This document shows positions 13,245-24,230 of a stretch of 64,000 bases of DNA, one piece after another. The notes beneath the pieces were generated by a model. That model did not search any database. It had not been told where the DNA came from and saw only the letters and a program-made list of their open reading frames with translations. Made by a program: the position numbers and the translations under genes. The stretch spans positions 372,001 to 436,000 of the forward strand of contig JAOTOL010001564.1 in assembly GCA_034440575.1 (NCBI GenBank), in the 5' to 3' direction. Position 1 is the first letter of the stretch; each line of letters opens with the position of its first letter. This DNA comes from Imbricaverruca yamaguchii (lineage: Eukaryota; Arthropoda; Thecostraca; Neoverrucidae).

Positions 13245-13262
13245 TCAACATGGTCGCCATAT
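13245..13262 (-). other. runx: C-terminal Groucho-motif variant IWRPC plus stop codon
   Basis: The last five codons read ATA TGG CGA CCA TGT, followed by TGA. The family consensus is V-W-R-P-Y followed by stop. Tyr (TAT) to Cys (TGT) needs one A-to-G change. Whether Cys still docks in the Groucho/TLE WD40 pore is unknown. Confidence 0.85.
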
Positions 13263-14401
13263 GGACGAATCGCCAGTGGCGAGTCGAGTCTGACACCGTT
13301 CACCCAGTGGACCCTCCTGCTGCACCTGATGCTGTTGTTGCTGATGTTGTTGCTGCTGCTGGTGATGTTGCTGCTGCTGCTGATGTTGCTGCTGATGTTG
13401 CTGCTGATGTTGTTGTTGTTGTTGTTGGTGCTGTTGTTGCTGCTGCTGGTGGTCTTGCTCCTGCTGGAGCTGGTGATGGTGGTCCTGTTGCTCCTCCTGC
13501 CGATTGTGCGTCGGAGAGAGCCAGTCGGGCTGGCCGGAGTACTGCGATACTGCGGGCCGCTCCGTAGGCTGACCTGTTAGCCGCACGCCCAACTGACCCA
13601 CTGGTCTGAAGCCCAGCTGATCGTCCGACCTGACATCCAGCTCGCCCGGGTACAGCGACGGGAACAGCACTAGCTGGCTCTGGTAGGCGGCGGCGGCGGC
13701 GCCCGCGCACGGGTACACCGCCGGCTGGTACCCGCCGCCGGACGGGTACGGGTCGGGGTGCGGGTGCGGCGGCGAGGCAGAGCCGCACCCGGGCTCCGGC
13801 CGCGACAGCAGCGAGAAGCCGCGCGCGCGGGGCGGCGAGCGGGCTCCGTACGGCGACTCGACACGCGGCAAGAGCGAGTAGCCGTCGGACCGCGGCGGGG
13901 AGGAGCCCGTCCTGACGCCCAGCGAGTAGCCATCCGGCAGGGGCGGGGACGGGTCGCCACTGGCCATCGGGCCGGCTCCTCCTATCAGGGAGAATCCCCC
14001 CGGATGTGGCGGAGGGGAAGAACCGCTTCCCAGCGGGTCCACCCTCGACAGCAAGGAATAGCCGTCGGAGCGAGGCGGAGATGACTCAGCGTGTGACATC
14101 AATGGGTAGCCGTCCGAACACGGCGGATCCGGCTCGGAGCGTGGCAGCAGAGAGTAGCCATCGGAACCAGGTGGCGATGGCTCGGCGCGCGGTACAATAG
14201 AGTATCCGTCCGAGCACGGTGGGTCTGCCTCAGCACGCGGCATGAGCGGGTAGCCGTCCGCGCGCGGAGGAGTGGGCAGGCTGTAGTCGGTGGCGTTCAT
14301 TGGTTCCGGCTCGGAGGAGCGCGCAGGCGGTGTGTACTGCCCGGAGACGAGTCCCTCGGCCGCGGAGTTCGGCAGACGCTGGTGGGCGGGCTCGGGCAGA
14401 A
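13245..14401 (-). CDS. runx: runt-family transcription factor, terminal coding exon with DGYSL repeats, Gln/His tract and IWRPC end
   Basis: This is the terminal exon of the runx gene, giving residues 176-560. The acceptor (gttgctattctag) is followed by TT, which completes a Leu codon with the single base left by exon 2, so the frame joins exactly. In order it encodes a short linker, ten tandem DGYSL-like repeats (214-391), an Ala/Tyr/Pro-rich stretch, a Gln/His tract (476-537), and a 23-residue tail ending IWRPC before TGA. Runt proteins normally end VWRPY, the Groucho/TLE recruitment motif. The near-match at the extreme C-terminus, the strand and the phase together argue that this is the runx last exon. 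The 25-kb intron before it could hide another exon, and joining to exon 2 is inferred, not seen in a transcript. No other recognisable RUNX C-terminal block (for example the inhibitory domain) is visible. Confidence 0.82.
13317..13502 (-). repeat. runx: CAG/CAA-rich block encoding a Gln/His tract in runx
   Basis: Sixty-two residues (476-537) are mostly Gln, interrupted every three to six residues by single or paired His. Codons mix CAG, CAA and CAC/CAT, so the DNA is an imperfect trinucleotide repeat. Such tracts are usual in transcriptional activation or phase-separating regions, and length polymorphism is likely. Confidence 0.85.
13755..14288 (-). repeat. runx: coding minisatellite in runx (DGYSL repeats)
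   Basis: Ten in-frame units encode D-G-Y-S-L-L-P-R followed by an acidic or Ser/Pro-rich linker ending in P-P-x-S. Units are 16 residues (48 nt) in the regular copies and 21-23 residues in expanded ones. Variants replace DGY with GGF or RGF. Frame is kept in all copies. This indicates selection on the protein in addition to simple repeat expansion. I do not recognise the repeat from known Runt proteins. Confidence 0.85.
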
Positions 14402-15129
14402 CTAGAATAGCAACAACGACGTTACAAATGCAGCCAGCCGATCTTCTTTGGTAGGCTTCGCGGACAGCCACAGTCGGAAAGGCAACAGAATCGGCGGCGG
14501 AACTGCCGGAACGAACACGATTATGCTGGATGCTTGACTACGCATCTGCGTGAAACGAATACAAAAGTACTAAACATGTATATGTCGTCTTAATTCGCAC
14601 CTATGCAAAACAAAGCGAGACATGTTCTGTCAATTTGTCAGGTCAGAACACATTTGTAACGCCCGATCGTACATACATCGGTCCATTAAAGCAATGGACG
14701 TAAATGACGTAAACAAGTAACATAAATATCGAGACATCGGTATGCGAACTGCATGCCATTCACCAAGTTTCCAAGGACATGGATGCGATTTCAATTTAAC
14801 AATGACAAGCGGCTGTACAGTACAGTGATGCAATGACTTCCAGAGGAATGTCCAAAGGTTTCGCAACACATCCTGCTCTCTGAAGTCGGCATGAAATGAC
14901 AATGCATGATTCAGTAAAATTTCCGCTTTTGTCACCAGACATCGGACACTTCCCTATGTGTGTGAGGGGTGGATTGGTATTTTTCGAAAGGCTAATGACA
15001 GTACGGACATTCCTTACCAACTCCGTTCAACATATTTCTTCCATTGTTAGGAAGGCCTGACTCATCTGTCAGACACAGAGCCATTCATCTCGCCTCGTCC
15101 TAGTCTCGTATCGTCTAGTGTAATTGCTC

Positions 15130-15340
15130 GAAGAGACATTTCCTGTTTCAGCTACCATATCCGGGTGCATTTCTTACTTCAGTCACAATGTCCAGGGTGC
15201 ATATGCAGGGTACAACTCCTGTTTCAGCTACCAGGTCCGAGGTGCATCTCTAGTCTTAGTTGCCAAGTCCGAGGGTGCATCCCCTGAATCAGCTACCAAG
15301 ACTGATGTGCATCGCCTGTCCCAGTTACTCGACGGTAGGT
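15130..15340. repeat. degenerate ~42-bp tandem repeat, about 5 copies
   Basis: Units share tttcagctaccaggtccgag and gtgcatctc with strong divergence. The repeat sits directly beside the 33-bp array and shares its pyrimidine-cag-then-gt texture. Confidence 0.65.
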
Positions 15341-15372
15341 GGGAACTCTATGCTCGGTTACATTCCCGGCGG

Positions 15373-15836
15373 CGGGACTCCTGTGACAGTTACCTGCCGG
15401 CAGGTGAGGGCTCCTGTGACAGTTACCTGCCGGCAGGTGAGGGCTCCTGTGACAGTTACCTGCCGGCAGGTGAGGGCTCCTGTGACAGTTACCTGCCGGC
15501 AGGTGAGGGCTCCTGTGACAGTTACCTGCCGGCAGGTGAGGGCTCCTGTGACAGTTACCTGTCGGCAGGTGAGGGCTCCTGTGACAGTTACCTGCCGGCA
15601 GGTGAGGGCTCCTGTGACAGTTACCTGCCGGCAGGTGAGGGCTCCTGTGACAGTTACCTGCCGGCAGGTGAGGGCTCTGGGTCCTGTGACAGTTACCTGC
15701 CGGCAGGTGAGGGTCGTTACCTCCCGTGCTGTGACAGTTACCTGCCGGCAGGTGAGGGCTCCTGTGACAGTTACCTGCCGGCAGGTGAGGGCTCCTGTGA
15801 CAGTTACCTGCCGGCAGGTGAGGGCTCCTGTCGCTC
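15373..15836. repeat. 33-bp minisatellite, 13 copies, containing splice-donor-like palindrome
   Basis: The unit is gctcctgtgacagttacctg followed by ccggcaggtgagg. Nearly identical copies are interrupted twice by short insertions (near 15675 and 15715). Each unit contains the palindrome acctgccggcaggt, CAGGTGAGG on the plus strand and CAGGTAACT on the runx strand. The array is in runx intron 2, about 1 kb upstream of the last exon. Confidence 0.95.
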
Positions 15837-17029
15837 TCTAACTGTGTCGGCTGACCAGACGACGGCCAGGCCAGTTCGCCGCCGAATCCAGTTGCCTGCG
15901 GGTCTGGCGTATTCCCCGGTACACTGCCTGAGGACGGGGTGTCATGGTTATCCACGCATCAGTGATGAAAACCAGGCCTGCTTCACCCGACCGTCCGAAC
16001 CCGCCTGCACGATTCGAGAGGGAAGATATTCCACATCTTCAAGATCTTCCACATAAATTGAAAAGGCGCTCGAGCTGACGTTAAGGCTACTTGAACAGTC
16101 AGTTGAACCTAGTAACTATATGCTACCAGTTGCATACTAAGTGTATGCAACGTTAGTTTACAGCCTGAGTGTGAACTCACGCGATAATAACTCAAGATCG
16201 AACAAAGGGAAATGGCTGATTAATATAACTGAACGATGTTTAGGCCACGATAACAACGGCAAATTTATATTTGGCGACAAACAACGGCAAGACCTATTTG
16301 TTTTCCCATTATATCTTCCAAGCACTCAGCCTATTTTGTTTACCTTGTGCATAGCTAGTATGTATACTTTCGGCAGCTCAATACGGCAACAATTTTTGAA
16401 ATTCATGCCAGGTCAAGTGATTATGGTATCATGGAAGTTAAAGTATGCGGTTACACGTATTAATGAGTTAAATGATGCTCATTCAACACATGCTTCACTT
16501 CCAGACCGTGGGCATCAAATCATAATAAGCTAGAACTTGTATTCATATTAGTAGCACAACAAGCGAGTAGTGAACACCGGGCCTTCATCGCCGTTGGAAC
16601 TCGTCAATGGAAAAGGAAGCATATTTGGCGTTTCTGGAGTCATTTATCACATTTTCGTCTGTGGGTAGTTCCAAATGTGCACTGGAAGAAGTAAAAGTTG
16701 CCACAACAGGGTACTAACCAACGTCATGTTCACCGAGCTCGAGGAGGGAAATGCTCAAACATATCCAAATCAGACAGAGAATTTCCCCGCTTTGGTGAAG
16801 TGATATGCAAGAACAGCATACTCACTGGGAAGATACGTGTATGGAGTCGGTGCATATTCATTCCAAGAACTTGGCTCCTGCAGCGCCTGGCCGGCCACTG
16901 TAAAAAAAATACGACGTCACGGATGAGATCATGGACAGAGACTGCAAAATAATCATCGACATTGCATCAAGCCACGAGAGTCGCTCGGAGCTCGGCCATC
17001 TCCGTTTGAATAGCAACATCCGGAAGACA

Positions 17030-17400
17030 TCACCGGGTCCGGTGCACGCCGCGGTCACCACGTCATGCGCACACTTCCCGAAAACGGCCATCGACCCATT
17101 TCTGCCGAGCGAATTTCAGCCGGCGTGACAGAGCCGCGGCGGGTTGGGCAGCGCCGCACAGATGCAGCCGGCGCGCGTTGCGGCCGGCTGACCGTTCCTC
17201 GGCTGCTGCTGCTATCGGACATCTCCAGGCATTTCCTGCGGAATCGGGCCCGTCTGGGGGGCACACGTGCGTCACTCAGGCCGGACGGGCCGCCGACACA
17301 AGCCGGCGACCCTGAGCCGAGCGGCACGAGGAGCCAGGAGGAGCCGGCTGACCGATCTGGGCTCTGGTCTCCGGTCCGTCACGCCGGCAGATGCCTAACG
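17030..17400. other. CpG-rich patch in runx intron 2
   Basis: GC-rich sequence with frequent CpG, unlike its flanks. Open frames occur on both strands but show no domain or good splice boundaries. It could be regulatory or a decayed GC-rich repeat. Confidence 0.35.
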
Positions 17401-18626
17401 TACACGGTCGCGTCATCATAACAGCAGCTTGGCATAACCGAATACTAGCAGCAGCATAACCGAATCGCATTAACTAATACTGATGACAATCGTTCGCAGA
17501 CAATGCAGCTGCGCACTGGTGCATAGCAGAGACCTCGATAAATCAGACTAACAATTAGGAAAACACCGGTAAAACCGTCCTTGGCTCAAGGCGAGAGGGA
17601 TCCACACACCCAAAAAGAGCGTGAGGATGTTGGTGGGGTCAAACAGTTTGTTGAATCAGAGCTGGGAGATCACAACGCCCTACCCTTAACGCGAGTCCAT
17701 CAGTGTCATCGACACGTTCACTGCATGCGACGTGGAGTCGTGACTCAGCCCATGAGGTGTCAAAGGAGCATAACAATCCTCCCCTAGGACCACCTTTATA
17801 TTGCTACCGTTGGCGGCTGCCCGCAATGAAGTCCTTCTGCCATTCATCATTGGTCTGCCCTTCGGCAAATTGCCCAGTGCCGATGGAGTGAACTGATCTG
17901 AAGCAGGACTGAGCAGCGGAGTGCCATCACCCAGCCAGACCCCGCGCCCAGCCCATCCCCGACCAGTGCACACTGCACAGCGTCTGGTCAACCACGTCAC
18001 TGTGTACAGTCGGAGCCGCGGGAGCTGTGCTCACCTCGACAGCGCAGCGAATCGGAATACAGCAAGGCGAAGAACGTGTGCCATGTGCGCGTCATTTCCG
18101 AAGACACCCACGCCTCGGAGAGGAGCACATCCGATAAGAATTAGAATCATGCACAGCTGACTCACTGGTCAGATGCTTGAGATCGTGACGTCATGATGCC
18201 TGGAAACGTTGCTCATAAGGTCGGCGACTGTTCTGCCGTAAAGAATGTAAGATGCTCAGACACAGACTTCAGCCGGCCACATGACTGCCTCACAGCGCCA
18301 GTCTGTCAGGTGGACATGCGCCGATGACGTGGGTCACCAGAGTGACTGAAGGCTGTGCTTTGGATAGATGAAAGTTAAAACTTGTCGAAGGCGTGGAAGC
18401 GGACAGGGAGAGCCACTGCATCGCAAGGTCAGATTCGGTCATCGCCGACAGAACGCGTGTCGCACGAGCCAGCCGGTGCAGTCGGGGCGCCGCCCACTGT
18501 CCGCGCTCTGCCGCAGCTAAGCTGATATGTGACCTTTCGCTGTCGGCTATCGACTGTCGACGATATGTCGTGGTCGCCGACGCTACCACTCGTGTTATGA
18601 ACTGTGGCATACAGATGTCATGACGT

Positions 18627-18629
<3 letters not shown>

Positions 18630-18669
<40 letters not shown>

Positions 18670-18718
18670 TATATATTTATATATATATATGTGTATATAT
18701 ATATACATATATATATTT
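18630..18718. repeat. (AT)n microsatellite
   Basis: An interrupted TA dinucleotide tract of about 85 bases. Confidence 0.95.
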
Positions 18719-20859
18719 TACTTCCATTAACTCTACATCAAAAGCAATTCAACGTGAGCAGTATCTCGAAGCGCTCTTGATGAAGGATTGCATGGCACTG
18801 CCTATCACGAGAATATATACAACGAACTAAGAAAGTAAATGAACATGACCATGGACAAGCACATAAAACTAGAACAAAGACCAAACACCACGCTGCTTTA
18901 CAGAGCCAAGTGACGCCTCGTTGCAAAATTGAAGCGAACAGAATTGACTGACGTCAAAATATATGACGAAATGTACGAACGACGGGAGAAGATGACGACT
19001 GCAAACTTTGTGAAATACACTGCATTGGTGTTGCTACTGATACACCGTCTATGGAATTGACTATGCACATTGGGCCGGAGTTCTGCTCAACACATGCTAC
19101 GAGCACAGCCTGAGACTATCACGAGGAAAATACTGACTGGCAACAACATGATGACGATGCGGACCGGACAACCCTGCGATGCGGAACTGTGACTGACTGG
19201 TGACGGGTCTGGCCTTTCTGATGGCGAAGACTTACATAAAAAGTTTCGTTTCCCGGTGCGTCGTGTTTGACTCCCGCCGACGAACGCGGCGCAACTATCT
19301 ACCGGTCGGAGGTCACGCACCGCGGTGGCGACACTAGCGGCGCCTCTGTGTGGCCAGTGCAGGCTAAGGTGTGGGCCACAGCCACTCGGACACCGTTGGT
19401 GCTGCCGGCGGCCGATAGATGTCACCACTCGGCTGGGTCGGCGCGCGGCGGCCACTTCTGTACACTAGGCAGATGACGGAGCGCCCAGTCCGGTCACGTG
19501 CCCCGCCCCCTATCCGCCCCTCCCCGCCCCCCACACATATCAAACACGGTAGCGACAGTTGGGCTGTGTACCTATCTTGAACCGCTGACACCGTCCGGTG
19601 AGGTTGGACTGAACTTGAGGGCGGACGACGACCGGATGGTGGCGTCTGGTGTCCCCGACAGACAGCCAAATGACGGCGAATCACGCTAGCGTCCTTCCGC
19701 AGCTGAAGGAAGCAGCTCGGCGGCCTGCAAGCGTGCGCTCTCGTCTTCATGCAGTACGCTCTAGTGGAGTTCTCGGAAATTTGGCTGAACGGTTCAGTTA
19801 TGAACACCGGACTTTAATTCGGGTTTGCTGACCACTTGCGGTTGCGGTGTGACCAGGAATCGTTTGCCGGTGGCGTCACATGTGCTGCACGTGGCTCGAT
19901 GCTGTCGATATGCCTCCCGAACCCAGCAAACGACGAGGTGCTGCTGGTACGGCTCAAACGCGCAGAAGTCGCCCTCGCTGCGTGGCATGCCGGAATCCGA
20001 CGACATGATCGCAGCCGTCCTGCCCACACTGCAGTCTGTGGACAGCAAGCTAGCTGCCGTCCGCGACTTCAGCCCGCCCGAGATATGCTGGACGGCGTCA
20101 GAGACTGACGCCGCTCCATCCTGCAGATAGCCTCAGTTCGCGCGGTTCGCTTCTTAGACGAGTGCCATGCGTTAGACATAAAGCAATGAGAAAGCGAACC
20201 AACCGGCCAACGTTCACGCTGAAATTCATTGTCTCAGAACGGACGCCGGTCAGGGTGCAAGTCCGCCACTGTCTGCTGATCAGCGACCACAGAGAGACTT
20301 CGGCCGTCTTCAGTGCCCCGGTAACCCGCCCGTCTGCTGTAACGTTTCACTCCGCGCTTCAATTCGAGGCGGACATATCTTGATGGTTCGAGACGACGCT
20401 GAGCTCTGATTCCTTGTGCTATGCTAGCCGGCTTGCATGTTGATTGTTGATGACGCAGCAGCTGTCTTGCGATACTTTAATATCAGCGATGACCGATCTG
20501 GTGACCACTTAGAGGGCAATAAATGTTGGGATTAGTCGCTGACGGAAATCCGGGGAAAAAATTTCGTTGGATAAATGTGGGCTGTGAGCAGCTAAGATGT
20601 GGCCTCCTATTAAGCGAAAGGTGATCGGATTTCACACATTTTATGATACCCCTAATATGGCTCTGCATGAAAGATCGACCTAAAACCCAGGCACCGCCGA
20701 CCATAAATCCGTCGCGTCCCTTTGTCACCGGACAAAGCAATTTCCAGCTAATCATTCCTTGAGGAACTAAATTTGTTGCCTGAATGACAGCAGGTTATCG
20801 TCAGTTTAATAAAGTGCATTAAATATTTGGAACATCCTAGAGGAGCAACTTTGCGTGTG

Positions 20860-20874
20860 TATATATATATATAC

Positions 20875-20912
<38 letters not shown>

Positions 20913-20950
20913 CTATAGGAGTATATATATATATATACATACATATATGT
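20860..20950. repeat. (AT)n microsatellite with internal inverted segment
   Basis: TA tracts flank atacatcctataggagtata. Confidence 0.95.
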
Positions 20951-22332
20951 GACGCATAGCAGTACGTATTGATGACTTAGTGCTATGTATGCAGTGCTTT
21001 AGTGAGCATTAGCATCCGCAAGTGTGGATGCTGACAATCCATCCGCTTATATGGCCCAGTGGAATCACGATTTACATGACCCGCCGGCGGTGCATGAAGC
21101 CATGGCCTGTCCGTACTGGGAAGAGATGACGGCCGTAGCCGGCAGTGGCGTGCCAGCTACAGCTCTGTGGACTGACTCACTCCGTTTCCGTTTCCGGTGT
21201 AGATTTGGACACGCGTGCGCGCTCACCGAGCGCGCGCATCCGGCTCCTCCGTGGGCCGCCCAGGCAGCAGTTGATTATTCGGCAGACAGGGGGATTTCAT
21301 CAGCGACGCAGGACGGTTACGGTGTCGTCTGGTGTCAGTTAAGCTGCAAGCGTTCGCCGAAACTGGGAGGGGAAGTTAATCCGATCCGAGGTGGCGTTCC
21401 GGAGCGTAATTGGCGAGTGCTCAGTGAGCGGTGAGTTCGTTATTGAAGACCGGCTTCGACACTCCCTGGCCAGTTCGATCATTACCCGGGTATGTTTCGG
21501 TTGGATGGCACGTGGGTTATTCACGGATTACCGGGAGAGTGATGGGGCTATGCCACCTTTACCCCTCTCCTCCAAAAAATATCCAGGTTCCAAATGGACG
21601 AAATCTGAGGAAACCCTTTTTTGATAGATTGATCAATAGTCAAATTTCCACACATCTTTCCCCAGCATCACCGATGGGCTAAATTCACAAGAGCCATCCG
21701 CACGACATAAATTGTATAGGATTACCGACTGCCCACACTCCGTTTCCAAACAACCATGTGATAAGCGGCAACAGCAGCACGAGCTCAGGGCAGGCGTTAT
21801 GAGGGCAACTCAAACTTCGCAGATAAGCGGAGCGAGGTAGAAAATCCTCCAGAAAGAAGCGCAGCGAGAATAGGACAAGCTCCAGATCAAAGCGGCACGA
21901 GGCAGCTGAAACTTCGGATAGAAGCAGCAACAGAACCAATCAGTCTCACTGTTGGGTTTATCAAGAGACCGCGGCAACAAGCGACGACAGTGAAATATGT
22001 AGCGATTAGTGGCAGCTGCACCAGCAAATGACAATTTATCAGTCGCCAAGCGAAGAGCGGCGGAGTCCAGGTGGTGCGGAGTCCTCAAAGGCGACCAGTG
22101 GTGTGAAATGGATGGAGACGTGCCCACAGAGTAAAGGGCCATTCGTCATGACATCGGAGTAAGCAAACATACTCGCGTGGTGTAAATGAGCACGAATGCT
22201 TGCGCTTCCACAATCGCGTGCATCTCAACATCTCAGCAACGTAAAAGAAGGGCACTGAGCCGTCTCTTTTGTCGCTTATGGGTCAAGGCAAGCACCAAGA
22301 TACTGCGATGGATTTGAACCAGTCAGAATTGA

Positions 22333-22380
22333 AATATTTTCCGATGTCATGATAGCGCTATCATGGCATCGAAAAATATT
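22333..22380. repeat. 48-bp loopless palindrome
   Basis: Arms of 24 bp meet at gatagc|gctatc with about three mismatches. The ends are aatattttcc and gaaaaatatt. Confidence 0.85.
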
Positions 22381-22602
22381 ATTCGTCTAGAATCTACGAT
22401 TCATCTAGGAGTTCGGCTCTGATCGCGTAGCTGCTCAATTACGAGGTCGGACCAAAAATCCTAGGTGATTTATGTGTGACGTACAACCTAACGTAGTTAC
22501 AATCACACGTGAGCACTATTGAATCTTGGACTTGTCTGTACTATTTTGTTGATTACCGATCAATTTCCCTACCATGTCACATCCAGCAATTGACAATTCT
22601 TG

Positions 22603-22644
22603 CCTCTCTCTCTCTGTCTCTCTCTTTCTCTTTCTCTTTCCCCC

Positions 22645-22725
<81 letters not shown>

Positions 22726-22726
22726 A
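22603..22726. repeat. (CT)n microsatellite, interrupted
   Basis: A CT tract with TTT and CCCC interruptions. It explains Ser/Leu and Arg/Glu open frames on the two strands. Confidence 0.95.
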
Positions 22727-22810
22727 ATATATCGTAGCTGAAAATATAATAAGATCGATGCTGAGATCGAATTGCCTGGATGGCGGAGGCCGACCGGAAA
22801 AATAACTTCA

Positions 22811-23040
22811 AGGACACTGACCTGAGGTGGGAGTGAGCTCGCTACTGCCGTTCAGGATGTCTACGTGTGTCGCAGTTAGGCACTGACGTAGGACACTGAT
22901 CTGAGGTGGGAGTGAGCTCACTACTGCTGTTCAGGATGTCAGACTTGTGCCGCAGCTTGGCGCTGACGTAGGACACTGACCTGAGGTGGGAGTAAGCTCG
23001 CCGCTGCCGTTCAGGGAGTCTGACTTGCGTCGCAGTTGCT
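22811..23040. repeat. ~81-bp tandem repeat, 3 copies
   Basis: Copies start at 22811, 22891 and 22973 with ggacactga and share gaggtgggagt and gccgttcagg. Confidence 0.85.
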
Positions 23041-23436
23041 CCAAATCGCGGAGGTGGTCTGAAAACCGGCTGTCCATGTAGGGACGCTGACCGATGCCGT
23101 ACGCTCTGTACTGGTTTGGACCTGCAGTCAGGACGGATAGTTCAGAACAAGGCAGAATCCATAAGAGGAACCGGTGATGGGAATGCTAGTGGGGAGCTGA
23201 GAGCTGAAGATGAAAACGTAGAGTTGAGAACAAACAGCGGTCAAACGGTCAACTGAAAACCACGATATGGAAAATGAGAACCGAGAGCACATGCATGCAA
23301 TAGTTACTAAGAAAAAGGAAGCCAAAAAGACTACAAAATGCAGAAATCAGAGCGAATAAATCAGGACGAGCAGTTTAGAGTTGGATACTGAATGCGTCGA
23401 TGTCAGTCGGCGTGAATGTTCAAAATGGCCAATTGG

Positions 23437-24230
23437 TTAACCCGTCCCGTTTCGGAGGGGGGTCTTAAACCGCCCCCCTCAGGTTTTCGCAGATAGCGCA
23501 CAAACGGCGCGCGGCAGCGCGCCCAAATTTGGCACACCTTTTCCCACATCAATTTGACATGCTGATTCAAAATTTTTAGGTCAGGTCATCTATGGTCAAC
23601 GAGTTAGTCAAGGTCAAGTGAGGTCACCTCCAAAAAAAAGTTCAACCGGTCGTCACGCTTTAACGAATACAGATATGTTAATGAAACTTTCAGTGTTTGC
23701 TTATCTTTACGGACGCAACAAAACTTACGAGTTGAATGTTTCATTCTTTTCGTTTTTGACTACGTATAAATTTTGCGTATTTGCCAAATTTCAGTTCAAA
23801 TACAGGATTCTGGCTAAAGTAAGCATTTTTTTATTAAGGCAAGTTGACCTCCAACATCGTTTCTCGGTCTATTCTACGCATTGAAAAAGGAAAATTAAAG
23901 AAAACTCAAAATTTTGAAATAAAAAAAATGGGGGACGGGAAATTATAGCACTGTTCGATTTCTCTGTCCTTTTCTGATTCCAAATACATATTGTCTTTTT
24001 TCATATATCCCCAAAATGAACTCCCCAGAGTCAAAAACATAATGTAAGTCGTGAAAAGTCGTGAAAATCTAGCCCCCTGGTGACGTCACTTTTGGGGGAA
24101 ATTGTTTTGGAGGCTGGACCCGGACCCTACTCGTCGAGCGTTTTCCGATGACACCTCTTTCGTTTTCGTGCGGTGCTTAGTTTTGATTTTAGAGGGGGTC
24201 CTCAACGCCCCCCCCCCCCCAAGACGGGTA
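23437..24230. mobile_element. MITE-like element, family shared with the 51-kb copy
   Basis: It opens TTAACCCGTC with a G run and closes with a C run and aagacggg. The interior includes aatgaactccccagag, ggtgacgtcacttttg and actcgtcgagcg, all of which recur inverted near 51 kb. There is no protein. It lies inside runx intron 2. Confidence 0.75.

Noticed and set aside
13176..13788. Leu/Val/Ala-rich plus frames over the Gln tract
   Set aside because: Antisense and alternate-frame readings of the CAG/CAA repeat in runx exon 3.
15373..15836. CRISPR-like array (palindromic 33-bp repeats)
   Set aside because: Units abut directly with no unique spacers, and the genome is eukaryotic. It is a minisatellite.
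15124..16056. 310-codon plus-strand frame over the 33-bp array
   Set aside because: Same period artefact, with an open frame also on the minus strand. It lies within the inferred runx intron.
22509..22817. Ser/Leu-rich and Arg/Glu-rich frames
   Set aside because: Translation of a CT/GA microsatellite.
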